This document shows, piece by piece, positions 24,158-32,692 of a stretch of DNA of 64,000 bases; the first letter of the stretch is position 1; every line of letters begins with the position of its first letter. The notes beneath the pieces were generated by a model. It did not search any database. It saw only the letters and a list, made by a program, of their open reading frames with translations, and had not been told where the DNA came from. This DNA comes from Pseudomonas sp. B6002 (GTDB lineage Bacteria > Pseudomonadota > Gammaproteobacteria > Pseudomonadales > Pseudomonadaceae): assembly GCF_013385985.1 (NCBI RefSeq), contig NZ_JACAOY010000016.1:1-64000 (forward strand), in the 5' to 3' direction. A program made the position numbers and the translations under genes.

Positions 24158-26822
24158 TCTGAAGCTTCAGGTGCTGCTCAGTACCATCGACAAGGCTACC
24201 CGCCCGCTGAAGCACATCAGCGAAGGGGGCATCCAGACTGCACGCGCCCTCAAGGACGCTCGCGACCGCCTGAAAGAACTCACCAACCAACAAAAAGACG
24301 TCAGCGCCTGGCGCGCTCAGCGTGCGGCTGCAGAGCAAACTGGTGCTTCGCTCACTGCTGCACGCGATCGAGTCAAATCCCTCAGCCAGGAACTCGCCGC
24401 CACCGACGCGCCGACCAGGGCAATGACCCGCAGCTTCCAGGCAGCAGTGCGCGAGGCCACCCGACTCAAGCAGCAACACCAGCAACAGAACGTGCAGTTG
24501 CAAGGCCTGCGATCGAAGCTCTACGACGCCGGCATCAGCACTAAAAATCTGGGCACCCATGAGCGCCAGCTGCGCGAACAAATCAACTCCACCAACGCCA
24601 GCATCAGTACGCAATCCAAGCGTATGGCCGAGTTAAGCGCCCAGCATAAGCGTGCAGCGGCAGCTCGCAGCCAAATGGAGAAGTCCCAGCGCGCCGCCGG
24701 CAACCTTGCTGTGAACGGCGCCGCCGGCTTGGGTGTTGGCTATGCAGCGAGCCGCCCCGTTGCCGCCGCAGTGAAGGCTTTTGCGCCAAATGAGGATTCC
24801 GCGACACAGCTCAAAGTGTCGATGATGGACAACACGGGCAAAGTCTCCGAGGACTTCCAAAAGATCACTGATCTGGCCACCAAGCTGGGCGACCGGCTGC
24901 CAGGCACCACGGCTGACTTCCAGAACATGATGACGATGCTCCGGCGCCAGGGCATCAGCGCTCAGAGCATCCTCGGTGGTACCGGTGAAGCTGCAGCATA
25001 CCTCGGCGTCCAGTTGAATATGGGAGCCACAGAAGCGGCTGAATTCGCCGCCAAGATGCAGGACGCCACGCGTACCAGCGAAAAAGACATGATGGGGCTG
25101 ATGGATACCATCCAGCGTGGTTTCTATGCCGGTGTTGACCCAACAAACATGCTACAGGGCTTCAGCAAGATTGCCCCAGTGATGGACGTAATCAAGAAGT
25201 CAGGGATCGATGCTGCAAAGGAACTGGCGCCGCTGCTAATCATGATGGACCAGGCAGCTATGGACGGTGGTTCCGCAGGCAACGCCTTCCGCAAAATTTT
25301 CCAAGCGGGGCTGAATCAAGACAAAGTCGACAAAGCGAACAAAGCGCTCGCGAAATCTAAACCGGGGATGTCGTTCAAGTTCACGGATGACAAGGGCAAC
25401 TTTGCTGGACTGGAAAATCTGTATGCGCAAATTGAGAAGCTGAAGGGCCTGAACGATACCGATCGAACAGAAATAAAACAGACGTTGTTCGGGGATGATG
25501 CGGAGACGATGTCGACTCTGGACGCCATGATGAACAAGGGTCTGGCGGGATATCGGGAAGTCCAGCAGAAGCTGCAAACTCAAGCCGACCTACGCACCCG
25601 TGTGAATGAACAGCTAGGCACCCTCACCAACGTCATGGAGGCTGCAGAAGGCAGTTTCACCAACGCCATGGCTGAGTTCGGTGCAGCGGTAGCGCCTGAC
25701 CTGAAAGACCTGATCAATACGCTGGGCGAGATCGCCAATAGCGTCGGCACTTGGGCCAGGGAGAATCCAAAACTTGCCGGGGGCCTGGTCAAGGTCGTGG
25801 CTGCAATTGCCGCGATGGCATTCGTTTTCGGCGGTATGGCACTGACCATGGCAAGCATGCTGGGGCCGTTCGCGGTGCTGCGTTACGGCATGACCCTGTT
25901 CGGTCTCCAGGGTGGCGGTATCACCAAAATGCTCGGCCGGTTGATGCCCACGCTGACCGGACTCGCCCGCAATGCGTTCCCGATGTTTGCCCAAGGCGTT
26001 CGTATGGTCGCCACGACAATGGGCGGCGCCCTGCTGACCGCCCTGCGCACCGTAGGCGTGGCTCTGTGGGGGCTGGCAGCGAACCCAATCGTTCTGATCA
26101 TCGCCGCCGTTGTCGCCGCGCTCGCCGGCGGAGCCTACCTGATATACAAAAACTGGGATGCGGTGAAGAACTACTTCGCCAACGCCTGGACCGAGATCAA
26201 AGCGGGTTTCGATGGTGGGATCGGCGGCATCATCACCACCCTGGTCAATTTCAGCCCCCTAGGCCTTATTTACCAAGCGTTCGCCGGCGTGATGAGTTAC
26301 CTGGGCATCGAACTACCCGGCCGCTTCACCGAGTTCGGCGGCATGATCGTCAACGGCCTGATCAACGGGCTGACGGCCGGCATCGGCGCCGTCAAAAACG
26401 CCATCGGCTCGATCGGAGACGCCAGCATTGGTTGGTTCAAGGAAAAACTCGGCATCCACAGCCCGTCGCGGGTGTTTGCGGAGCTGGGCGGGTTCACCAT
26501 GGCCGGGCTTACTCAGGGCCTTGAGGGAGGGCAGAAAGGCCCGCTGGACGCCTTGACCAGCATGAGCAAGCAGATGACCGCCGCCGGCACTCTGGCGCTC
26601 GGCGCTACCGCGATGCCGGCGTTTGCCGTGGATAACACGCCGCCCATCAGCAGCTCGCCCTCGGCGGCGGTTTACGACAGCCACGACACTTACCAAATCA
26701 CAATTCAGGCAGGGCCTGGCACCGACATGCAGAGCCTGGAAAAGAGCCTGCGCGCAATGATGGCCCGCATCGAAAACGAAAAGAAAGCGCGTCAGCGCAG
26801 CAAACTCTCCGACCTGGAATAA
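24147..26822 (+). CDS. T: tail tape measure protein, P2 gpT family
   Basis: The 891-aa protein starts MANDLKLQVLLSTIDKATRP, typical for this family, overlapping the end of E'. It has an N-terminal coiled coil (about residues 30-190), then a central domain, hydrophobic segments around 540-680 (AAIAAMAFVFGGMALTMASM, AANPIVLIIAAVVAALAGGAYLIY), and the conserved C-terminal WFKEKLGIHSPSRVFAELGGF. Its length sets tail length. It nucleates the tube with E/E+E'. Confidence 0.95.
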   Translation: MANDLKLQVLLSTIDKATRPLKHISEGGIQTARALKDARDRLKELTNQQKDVSAWRAQRAAAEQTGASLTAARDRVKSLSQELAATDAPTRAMTRSFQAAVREATRLKQQHQQQNVQLQGLRSKLYDAGISTKNLGTHERQLREQINSTNASISTQSKRMAELSAQHKRAAAARSQMEKSQRAAGNLAVNGAAGLGVGYAASRPVAAAVKAFAPNEDSATQLKVSMMDNTGKVSEDFQKITDLATKLGDRLPGTTADFQNMMTMLRRQGISAQSILGGTGEAAAYLGVQLNMGATEAAEFAAKMQDATRTSEKDMMGLMDTIQRGFYAGVDPTNMLQGFSKIAPVMDVIKKSGIDAAKELAPLLIMMDQAAMDGGSAGNAFRKIFQAGLNQDKVDKANKALAKSKPGMSFKFTDDKGNFAGLENLYAQIEKLKGLNDTDRTEIKQTLFGDDAETMSTLDAMMNKGLAGYREVQQKLQTQADLRTRVNEQLGTLTNVMEAAEGSFTNAMAEFGAAVAPDLKDLINTLGEIANSVGTWARENPKLAGGLVKVVAAIAAMAFVFGGMALTMASMLGPFAVLRYGMTLFGLQGGGITKMLGRLMPTLTGLARNAFPMFAQGVRMVATTMGGALLTALRTVGVALWGLAANPIVLIIAAVVAALAGGAYLIYKNWDAVKNYFANAWTEIKAGFDGGIGGIITTLVNFSPLGLIYQAFAGVMSYLGIELPGRFTEFGGMIVNGLINGLTAGIGAVKNAIGSIGDASIGWFKEKLGIHSPSRVFAELGGFTMAGLTQGLEGGQKGPLDALTSMSKQMTAAGTLALGATAMPAFAVDNTPPISSSPSAAVYDSHDTYQITIQAGPGTDMQSLEKSLRAMMARIENEKKARQRSKLSDLE

Positions 26823-26827
26823 CCACC

Positions 26828-27268
26828 ATGATGATGGCCCTCGGCATGTTCGTGTTCAGCCTCCACACCGCCGCCTACCAGGAGCTGCAACGCCAAACCG
26901 ATTGGCGCCACGCCAGCAACAACCGCATCGGTGCAGCCCCCGCGCGGCAATTTGTTGGCCGTGGCGAAGACGCCATAACCCTCCCCGGTATCCTCTTCCC
27001 AGAATTGGCCGGCACAGCCCTCAGCCTCGACTCGCTGCGCCTGATGGCAAACACCGGCAAGGCCTGGCCGATGGTCGAGGGCACGGGGCGGATCTACGGA
27101 CTGTGGGTGATCGAAAGCCTCAATGAAACCAGGACCATATTTTTCCCCGACGGTACGGCGCGGCGCATTGATTTCACTCTGAGCCTGAAGCGTACCGACG
27201 ATGACCGTATCGACCTGCTCGGCGCCGGTACCAGCATCGGCGTCAACATCCTGCGGGGCCTGCTGTGA
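26828..27268 (+). CDS. U: tail protein U, P2 gpU family
   Basis: The 146-aa protein (MMMALGMFVFSLHTAAYQEL) has the gpU signature QRQTDWRHASNNRIGAAPARQFVG and WVIESLNETRTIFFPDGTARRIDFTLSLKR. It sits near the tail tube end. Three consecutive ATG codons make the exact start ambiguous by up to two residues. Its TGA overlaps the D start (GTGA). Confidence 0.95.
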   Translation: MMMALGMFVFSLHTAAYQELQRQTDWRHASNNRIGAAPARQFVGRGEDAITLPGILFPELAGTALSLDSLRLMANTGKAWPMVEGTGRIYGLWVIESLNETRTIFFPDGTARRIDFTLSLKRTDDDRIDLLGAGTSIGVNILRGLL

Positions 27269-28536
27269 TCGAGCCCATCATTGCCAAGGTCACCGGTTAC
27301 CTGCGAAACACCGCAGAGCGTTACGTCCGGGACGCAGCCTATCCGGTGCCGGCCTTCCGGCTCGCCGTCGACGGCCTGGACATCGCCCAAATTATCAGCC
27401 CACGATTAATGAGCCTGGAGCTGACCGACAACCGCAGCGTAGAGGCCGACCAACTCAGCATCACCCTCAGCGACCATGACGGCTTACTGACGATTCCGCC
27501 GAAGGGAGCAGTGATCCGGTTGTGGTTGGGCTGGAGCGACACCGGCCTGGTGGACAAAGGCACCTACACCGTCGACGAAACCGAACATAGCGGTGCGCCA
27601 GACGTGCTCAGCATCCGCGCTCGATCGGCAGATCTGCGCAAAGGCCTGAAAACCAAGCGCGAGCGCAGCTGGAGCAACACCACCCTCGGCGACGTCCTGG
27701 GCGATATCGCCATCGGCAACGGACTCACCGCCACTATTTCCGGTGCCCTCGACGGTTTGCCCATCCTGCAGCTCGACCAGGCGAACGAGTCTGACGCCAA
27801 TCTGATCAGCCGTCTGGGCGAAGAATTCGACGCGGTGGCCAGCGTCAAAGCCGGATGCCTGCTGTGCCTGCCGGCGGGTGGCGGCAAGACCGCCAGCGGC
27901 ATGGACCTGCCCCATATCACCCTCACCCGCGCCGATGGCGACCAGCACCGCTACCTGCAAGCCGACCGCGACAGCTACGACGGCGTGCGCGCCTATTACT
28001 ACGACGTGAACAGTGCCAAGAAACAGGAGGCAATCGCAGGCGGCGGCGAAAATCTCAAAGATCTGCGACACACTTACAGCGACCAACAATCCGCACTGCG
28101 CGCCGCCCGGGCGGAGTTCCGGCGACTGCAACGCGGCAGTGCTACGCTCAGCTACACCCTAGCAATGGGCCGGCCGGATCTGATCCCTGAGTTGACGTAC
28201 ACGCTTCAGGGAGTGAAAGCGGAAATCGACGAGATCATCTGGTACGGCGGGAATGTGGCGCACAGCCTGAGTGCGGACGGTGGGTATACCGTCAGCCTGG
28301 AGCTGGAGAGCAAGCTGCCGGATGACAACGTTGAAGACCTGGCAGAAGAGAATCGAGGCGATTACACAGGGATCATTGCCTACTACCGCGATCAGAAGAC
28401 CGGGAAGGAAAAGACGATTACGGCGGGGGATCAGACGAAGCCGAGACGGTTGCGGTGGTTGTATGCCAGTGAGAAGACGGCTAAGCGGGCGGTGGATAGG
28501 GAATGGGGCAAAATGAAGAGTCCTTCTAGCCAATGA
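27265..28536 (+). CDS. D: baseplate hub protein, P2 gpD family (late gene D)
   Basis: The 423-aa protein starts with GTG and contains LMSLELTDNRSVEADQLSITLSDHDG, GVVIRLWLGWSDTGL-like and EYDAVASVKAG-like gpD motifs, and ends with YHIVTLELESKL-like and KRAVDREWGKM elements. It is the T4 gp27-like hub that carries the V spike. It is the last gene of the late block; the next gene is convergent, 8 bp away, with no obvious terminator between. Confidence 0.94.
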   Translation: MIEPIIAKVTGYLRNTAERYVRDAAYPVPAFRLAVDGLDIAQIISPRLMSLELTDNRSVEADQLSITLSDHDGLLTIPPKGAVIRLWLGWSDTGLVDKGTYTVDETEHSGAPDVLSIRARSADLRKGLKTKRERSWSNTTLGDVLGDIAIGNGLTATISGALDGLPILQLDQANESDANLISRLGEEFDAVASVKAGCLLCLPAGGGKTASGMDLPHITLTRADGDQHRYLQADRDSYDGVRAYYYDVNSAKKQEAIAGGGENLKDLRHTYSDQQSALRAARAEFRRLQRGSATLSYTLAMGRPDLIPELTYTLQGVKAEIDEIIWYGGNVAHSLSADGGYTVSLELESKLPDDNVEDLAEENRGDYTGIIAYYRDQKTGKEKTITAGDQTKPRRLRWLYASEKTAKRAVDREWGKMKSPSSQ

Positions 28537-28544
28537 AGACGATT

Positions 28545-29096
28545 TTATTGAATTGTAAGCATCGCATGCATACGCTTTACAATCATAATTATAGTCAGCA
28601 TCAAATTGGCGGTAACAAAGATCACCAGAGGAGTAAGTACATACCGAGCATAATCAATCTTAACAACCCCCCCTGAAAACTCAAAAACAGAAACCACTTT
28701 ATATAAAATAGAATGCACAAAACACAACCCAACCAACAATATAGAGCTAACAATAGAAAAACAAATATTGTAATACAACTGCTTAAGCAAATCCTTCTTC
28801 GCATTATACAAAGGATCAACAGCCTTCAGCCCACTCATATCTTTTAGCTTGCTTTCCTGATCATATACAAGAACCAAAACAGAGAGTAACAAAGCTGTAA
28901 AGATTGCACCAAAGTTGACCAACATGGAGGAAACGTCCTTATTTAAATTGTAGCCAGCATAGCAACCTAGCGCTGCGACAACTCCAGGAAAAGCAAAAAA
29001 TGTCACATAGTCCATAAGAGAACGCTTACCAGCAGGATCAGCCAGAGTAGCTATATGCCCCAGAACAATATCAGTAACATTTATCTTGCTGCTCAT
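28545..29096 (-). CDS. four-TM membrane protein, second gene of the repressor-linked pair (RexB-like position)
   Basis: The 183-aa protein starts MSSKINVTDIVLGHIA; a strong AAAGGTGG lies just upstream and its ATG overlaps the stop of the preceding gene (ATGA). Four hydrophobic segments lie at about residues 29-48, 56-78, 108-131 and 150-172. The loop between TM2 and TM3 is charged (DQESKLKDMSGLK). I do not recognise the family. Gene order repressor - soluble protein - 4-TM protein on one strand mirrors lambda cI-rexA-rexB, where RexB is a 4-TM ion channel that depolarises cells infected by other phages. The link is by architecture only, not by clear sequence likeness. Confidence 0.75.
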   Translation of the reverse strand: MSSKINVTDIVLGHIATLADPAGKRSLMDYVTFFAFPGVVAALGCYAGYNLNKDVSSMLVNFGAIFTALLLSVLVLVYDQESKLKDMSGLKAVDPLYNAKKDLLKQLYYNICFSIVSSILLVGLCFVHSILYKVVSVFEFSGGVVKIDYARYVLTPLVIFVTANLMLTIIMIVKRMHAMLTIQ

Positions 29097-30007
29097 ACCA
29101 CCACCTTTATCCCGGGATACATAAGCTCTATAAATTCGTTTAACAGTGTAGTACACCATTTATGCAAAGACTTCGGCTCCGGATTACCGCCAATCATCTC
29201 AACATCCTCTTCATCCATGATTATTTCACAAATTTGATCCTCAGCCGGCACTCCAACCGTAAACGTACGTTTCTTACCGTCAAGCTCCACGACAGCCTTG
29301 ATCTGACCACAGTGGGGGCGAAGAGATTCAATTACACCATACTCTTCAGTGCCTGGGGTCATAAAGTCGACCAGCGCCCCTAACTTACCTCTAGATGGTG
29401 CTTTAATTACAAGTTGTTGCTCTTTGTGCCCAAGCTTTTTAAGCTGATCCGTTATATCGGCCATAGCTTGAAACTTTGTCAACTTTATTTCCTTGGTCAC
29501 CGCCTTTTCCCACAGCTGAAATGCTTTCTTGTAGGCAAGCGGATTCATATGCAGAGTGCGCTTTGTGGTTTTACTGAAGTCTTCCCTAAGCAAATCATAT
29601 AGAAGAGTTTTAATCCCATTACCTTTATAGCTATGAAGAAGCGCTATCCCCTCATCAAAGCCAGCAGGAATATAAAACCTCACATAATGCCGAATTATCT
29701 CGGCATTTTTTTGTGCTTTCTCAAAATCAACATTACCTGTCTCAATATCGATGATATTGTTTTTTACGCCATATGTACCAGCCTCAAACCACCCAGCCAT
29801 TTGCCTAATTTCTGGATAATACTTCATCCCAAAAAAACGATAAACCTGCTTACTTTCCTCAACAATCTTGAACTTATCCCCTTGTGCAGTAATGAAATCC
29901 CGAAAAAGATCATACGCGTCGTACTGCCCTATCTTATCCAACACTGAATAACGCTCATCACTGTACGGATTGAAGCACCGGATGGAATAGGGGGATATTG
30001 AATGCAT
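29093..30007 (-). CDS. unknown soluble protein, first gene of the repressor-linked pair (RexA-like position)
   Basis: The 304-aa protein starts MHSISPYSIRCFNPYSDERY and has no TM segment or signal peptide. Notable blocks are VYRFFGMKYYPEIRQMAGWFEAGTYG, an IRHYVRFYIPAGFDEGIALLH / GNGIKTLLYDLL segment near residues 105-140, and an acidic C-terminal stretch (EIIMDEEDVEMIGG). The segment order (IPxG..GIxLLxxxGxxGIKT) recalls unknown proteins I associate with phage-exclusion genes, but I cannot name the family. AT-rich; coupled by ATGA to the 4-TM gene. It lies 254 bp beyond the repressor stop on the same strand, so it may be read in the lysogen from the repressor promoter or its own. Confidence 0.75.
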   Translation of the reverse strand: MHSISPYSIRCFNPYSDERYSVLDKIGQYDAYDLFRDFITAQGDKFKIVEESKQVYRFFGMKYYPEIRQMAGWFEAGTYGVKNNIIDIETGNVDFEKAQKNAEIIRHYVRFYIPAGFDEGIALLHSYKGNGIKTLLYDLLREDFSKTTKRTLHMNPLAYKKAFQLWEKAVTKEIKLTKFQAMADITDQLKKLGHKEQQLVIKAPSRGKLGALVDFMTPGTEEYGVIESLRPHCGQIKAVVELDGKKRTFTVGVPAEDQICEIIMDEEDVEMIGGNPEPKSLHKWCTTLLNEFIELMYPGIKVVV

Positions 30008-30261
30008 GAGACCACACCACTACAAGTTATCAATCATTAATTTACGACACACAAACCGGCTTCAATACTTAATGCGACAACAAGTCACAAAAATTAACTC
30101 AAGACGACTTAAGTAACGCAGAAATTTATTTGGGGTGAGTATTTTCATAGATCACATCCATTGTGATAATTCTTATATGGCCGTTTTTCAGTTCATCGAC
30201 CATTTCTAAAGGCACCCAACAAATCATCCGTGATGGGAAATCCGTTCTTAATGGGTACAGA

Positions 30262-30669
30262 CTATGCTGGCCGTTTGGTATCGGCAAGTGCTTCAGTCAA
30301 ATCCTTGAGGCGCTGCTCGACATCCATTAAGCGTTTCTTTTCTTCAGCAGCGCTCTGTATCTCCCGCTTACCGGCCTCTCCAAGCGAACGGAACAGCTCA
30401 AGAATGGCCTCCTCCTGCAGATTCTTTGTTTGTGCTTCCGACGAGGCCGCCGAAACACCCAGACACATAGACCCCTCACCCGTCAGCAGCCAATCCAGGC
30501 TTATACCCAAATGAGTGCGAATGGCTGCCATGGCCTTCGCATTGGGCTCACGCTCGCCCAGAAGGTAGTTCTGAAGCGTCCTGTAAGGGATCCCCACTAC
30601 TTCTGAGGCCTCCTTTATAGACATACCTCTGTCGTCGATTACGCTGCGCAGGCGAGCGGCTATACTCAT
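30262..30669 (-). CDS. C: C-type phage repressor, XRE-family HTH
   Basis: The 135-aa protein starting MSIAARLRSVIDDRGM has an XRE helix-turn-helix at about residues 15-37 (SIKEASEVVGIPYRTLQNYLLGEREPNAKAM). The C-terminal half is a charged coiled-coil-like helix (EAGKREIQSAAEEKKRLMDVEQRLKDL). It lacks an S24 peptidase domain, so SOS cleavage is not expected, as for P2 C. An in-frame ATG at 30699 lies inside the operator dyad and is less likely as the start. It diverges from the cox-like gene across a 90-bp switch region. Confidence 0.85.
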   Translation of the reverse strand: MSIAARLRSVIDDRGMSIKEASEVVGIPYRTLQNYLLGEREPNAKAMAAIRTHLGISLDWLLTGEGSMCLGVSAASSEAQTKNLQEEAILELFRSLGEAGKREIQSAAEEKKRLMDVEQRLKDLTEALADTKRPA

Positions 30670-30686
30670 TTTTTCATGAATTCCAA

Positions 30687-30714
30687 TTGACGCACTCATT
30701 TTGGTGCGTATACT
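30687..30714 (+). promoter_or_regulatory. rightward early promoter with repressor operator
   Basis: -35 TTGACG (30687-30692), 16-bp spacer, -10 TATACT (30709-30714), pointing at the cox-like gene. An inverted repeat ACGCAC-N8-GTGCGT lies between and over the boxes (30690-30709), where a bound C dimer would block RNA polymerase. This is the expected lysis-lysogeny switch of a P2-type phage. Confidence 0.75.
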
Positions 30715-30758
30715 GCGAACAAACAGGTACATCTTAACCAACTAGGAACACTCGAACC

Positions 30759-31019
30759 ATGAGCCAAGCCATGGAAAAGCGCCAGATCCAAGCACGGCTG
30801 ATCGAGCGCGGCAGCAACTTCCGTCAGTTCGCCCTCAGCCACGGCTATGAAGTGCGCACAGTGACGCAAGTGGTTCAGCGTTGGGCCGGGCACAAAAAAC
30901 TGCCTCGTGGCCGGTTGACGTTCCAAATCCTGCGAGACCTATCGCGGGTAATCGGTGAGGAAGTGCTGCCGGGAATTCTTGCGGAGAACACCGAGCAAAT
31001 TTCAGCACCGGCTGTATGA
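30759..31019 (+). CDS. Cox/Apl-like early regulator (HTH)
   Basis: The 86-aa protein (MSQAMEKRQIQARLIERGSNF) carries a helix-turn-helix (NFRQFALSHGYEVRTVTQVVQRW) followed by a basic stretch and an RDLSRVIGEEVLPGIL tail. It is the first gene read from the early promoter and faces the repressor, the position of cox in P2 and apl in 186. Such proteins repress the lysogenic promoter and act as excisionase. An ATG at 30771 is an alternative start. Confidence 0.7.
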   Translation: MSQAMEKRQIQARLIERGSNFRQFALSHGYEVRTVTQVVQRWAGHKKLPRGRLTFQILRDLSRVIGEEVLPGILAENTEQISAPAV

Positions 31020-31059
31020 AACGACTGTAGGGGCGATGACTCCAGGGAGAAACCAGAAG

Positions 31060-31533
31060 ATGAAACGCCCAGTTCTAGCGACCAAGCGCCAGGTCATGAG
31101 CGCAGTGATCAGCGACTACGAAGGTGGACGGGAGTGCGCAGCAGCGCGCCTTGGGTACGAACTGAAGAAGTTCGATAACCACATCTACGAAAACGCCGGC
31201 AGCCGGCCTTTGAGCGATGAACAGATTCATCTGTTAGAGCAGGACATGGGCACGACCTACCTGCCGGAATACATCGCCGCCATGTACGGCGGGATGTTCG
31301 TCCCCCTCGCCACGCCTGAAACGCTGGATAACGTGGACCTCTACAACAGGTCAGTACGGGCGGCAGCCAAGCGTGGCGTGGTCGACCAGATCATTGCGAA
31401 GGCACTGGACGACGGTGTCATTGAGCGGGACGAAGCCGAGGCGATCTTGCGCGCTCACAGCCATTACATGGCAGCCCGTCACTCTGAGGTGCTGGCAACG
31501 ATCCTGCTGCACAGCCGGGGGACCAAACAGTGA
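31060..31533 (+). CDS. CII/YmfL-like phage regulatory protein
   Basis: The 157-aa protein starts MKRPVLATKRQVMSAV with GGAGA 10 nt upstream. It resembles the phage CII/YmfL regulatory family: an N-terminal HTH-like segment (DYEGGRECAAARLGYELKKFDNHIYE), then RPLSDEQIHLLEQDMGTTYLPEYIAAMYGGMFVPL. It lies second in the early operon, as in 186-like phages where CII helps establish lysogeny. The assignment rests on position and motif pattern. Confidence 0.7.
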   Translation: MKRPVLATKRQVMSAVISDYEGGRECAAARLGYELKKFDNHIYENAGSRPLSDEQIHLLEQDMGTTYLPEYIAAMYGGMFVPLATPETLDNVDLYNRSVRAAAKRGVVDQIIAKALDDGVIERDEAEAILRAHSHYMAARHSEVLATILLHSRGTKQ

Positions 31534-31543
31534 GCGACTGCAA

Positions 31544-31759
31544 TCAGCCTTTGCCGAGTCGTGACTTGATCTCTTTGAGCGCGGTGGCCACGTCGTCGAC
31601 AGCAAAGCGTATGTCTTCGGCGCTCACCACCAGCCCCGGCGCTTCCCGGTCGGTCAGTTTTGTTGCGTCACGACCACGCATCACTTTCGCCAGTGCTTCA
31701 TGCCGCTCCTGCAAACGTTGCAGCAAGCGCTCGACTTCTCTTTTTGAGTGATTACCCAT
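31544..31759 (-). CDS. small hypothetical protein, divergent from a paralogue-like gene
   Basis: The 71-aa protein (MGNHSKREVERLLQRLQERHE) has two helical halves and a C-terminal VVSAEDIRFAVDDVATALKEI. That segment resembles SGTDIRLAIGDAITPLN in the divergent gene that begins in the same CATG (31757-31760). It is antisense to the early operon. The function is unknown. Confidence 0.5.
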   Translation of the reverse strand: MGNHSKREVERLLQRLQERHEALAKVMRGRDATKLTDREAPGLVVSAEDIRFAVDDVATALKEIKSRLGKG

Positions 31760-31949
31760 GACCTACATCCCTGAAGAAGAAAGGAAACATCTAACGGATT
31801 TGCTGGTGATCGCTCAACAGCGACTGAACACATTAAAAGAAATCGTCGCCACCACCAATCACGACTGTTCTGGCACTGACATCCGCCTAGCCATCGGTGA
31901 CGCAATCACACCATTGAACATTGCCCAAGAAGCTGCGGAAGCGCTGTAA
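31758..31949 (+). CDS. small hypothetical protein, paralogue-like partner of the divergent gene
   Basis: The 63-aa protein (MTYIPEEERKHLTDLLVIAQQRL) is helical and shares the DIR(L/F)A(I/V)xDAxT pattern with the protein encoded on the opposite strand from overlapping start codons. It fits into the early operon, 12 bp before ogr. The function is unknown. Confidence 0.55.
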   Translation: MTYIPEEERKHLTDLLVIAQQRLNTLKEIVATTNHDCSGTDIRLAIGDAITPLNIAQEAAEAL

Positions 31950-31961
31950 AGGACGCCGTTT

Positions 31962-32249
31962 ATGAGCACTTACAAACTGGTCTGCCCCCACTGCCACGGC
32001 CGCATGCGCATCCGCACCAGTGAAGGCCAACATATTTTCCTGCGTATCACCTACATGCAATGCACCAACGAAGCGTGCGGCTGGGCGGTGCGTGCTGAAT
32101 TTCAAATGACCCACGAGCTGAGCCCCAGCGGCATGCCCAACCCAGCTGTAAAGCTGCCAGTTGCAGATGTGGTCATTCGTCGCCAGGCAATGCGAACCCC
32201 CAACGATCAACCCGATCTGCTGGACCAAATGGAAATGGAGCGTGCGTGA
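31962..32249 (+). CDS. ogr: Ogr/Delta-type zinc-finger late transcription activator
   Basis: The 95-aa protein has cysteines at 8, 11, 34 and 39: C-X2-C-X22-C-X4-C, exactly the Ogr/Delta/B signature, in the context YKLVCPHCHGRMRIRTSEG...YMQCTNEACGW. Such proteins bind near -55 of P2 late promoters and contact RNA polymerase alpha. In P2, ogr lies after D; here it has moved into the early operon. The three TGT-N13-ACA dyads before P/O, V and FI are its likely targets. Confidence 0.9.
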   Translation: MSTYKLVCPHCHGRMRIRTSEGQHIFLRITYMQCTNEACGWAVRAEFQMTHELSPSGMPNPAVKLPVADVVIRRQAMRTPNDQPDLLDQMEMERA

Positions 32250-32620
32250 TGAATACAGCTACTCACACCGATTACCAGGAATACCAGGCGACCATGCAAG
32301 CCGCCGGCCTGTCCTTTCTGCAACGCCATCAGGGCGAACACCTCGGCAACGACCAGTTGCTGTTCTGCCGCGCCGTGCAGCACCTGGTGGGCAGTTTGGA
32401 AGTGCCGTTGCACATGGCCGAAAAGCTGATCAGCCGAGCCTACGGTGAACTCAAATCTAACAACGACCGCCACCAACTGGACGTCGACGTTAGTTCCGGT
32501 GCAGTGGCCGTCATCACCGATCCGGCCAGCGGTATGACTTGGGCTGTACCGGTCAGCCTGATTTACCAACGCATCATCAACGCACCGGAAAACCGCCGAC
32601 TGCGCCTCGTAACACCGTAA
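32249..32620 (+). CDS. hypothetical early protein
   Basis: The 123-aa protein (MNTATHTDYQEYQATMQAAG) overlaps the ogr stop as TGATG; a GTG one codon earlier is possible. It is helical in the first half (GEHLGNDQLLFCRAVQHLVGSLEVPLHMAEKLISRAYGEL) and strand-like later. It is part of the early operon. I do not recognise the family. Confidence 0.65.
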   Translation: MNTATHTDYQEYQATMQAAGLSFLQRHQGEHLGNDQLLFCRAVQHLVGSLEVPLHMAEKLISRAYGELKSNNDRHQLDVDVSSGAVAVITDPASGMTWAVPVSLIYQRIINAPENRRLRLVTP

Positions 32621-32692
32621 CCCCCGACTAACCCCGCCCTGCCCAGTTCCCAATGGGTTTGGGTGAGCTTTGCCCGCAATCCGAGGTGGACC

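Noticed and set aside
6134-28536. Possibility that the tail genes are an R-type pyocin rather than a phage
   Set aside because: Portal, terminase subunits, scaffold, capsid, cos-like site, integrase and att repeats are all present.
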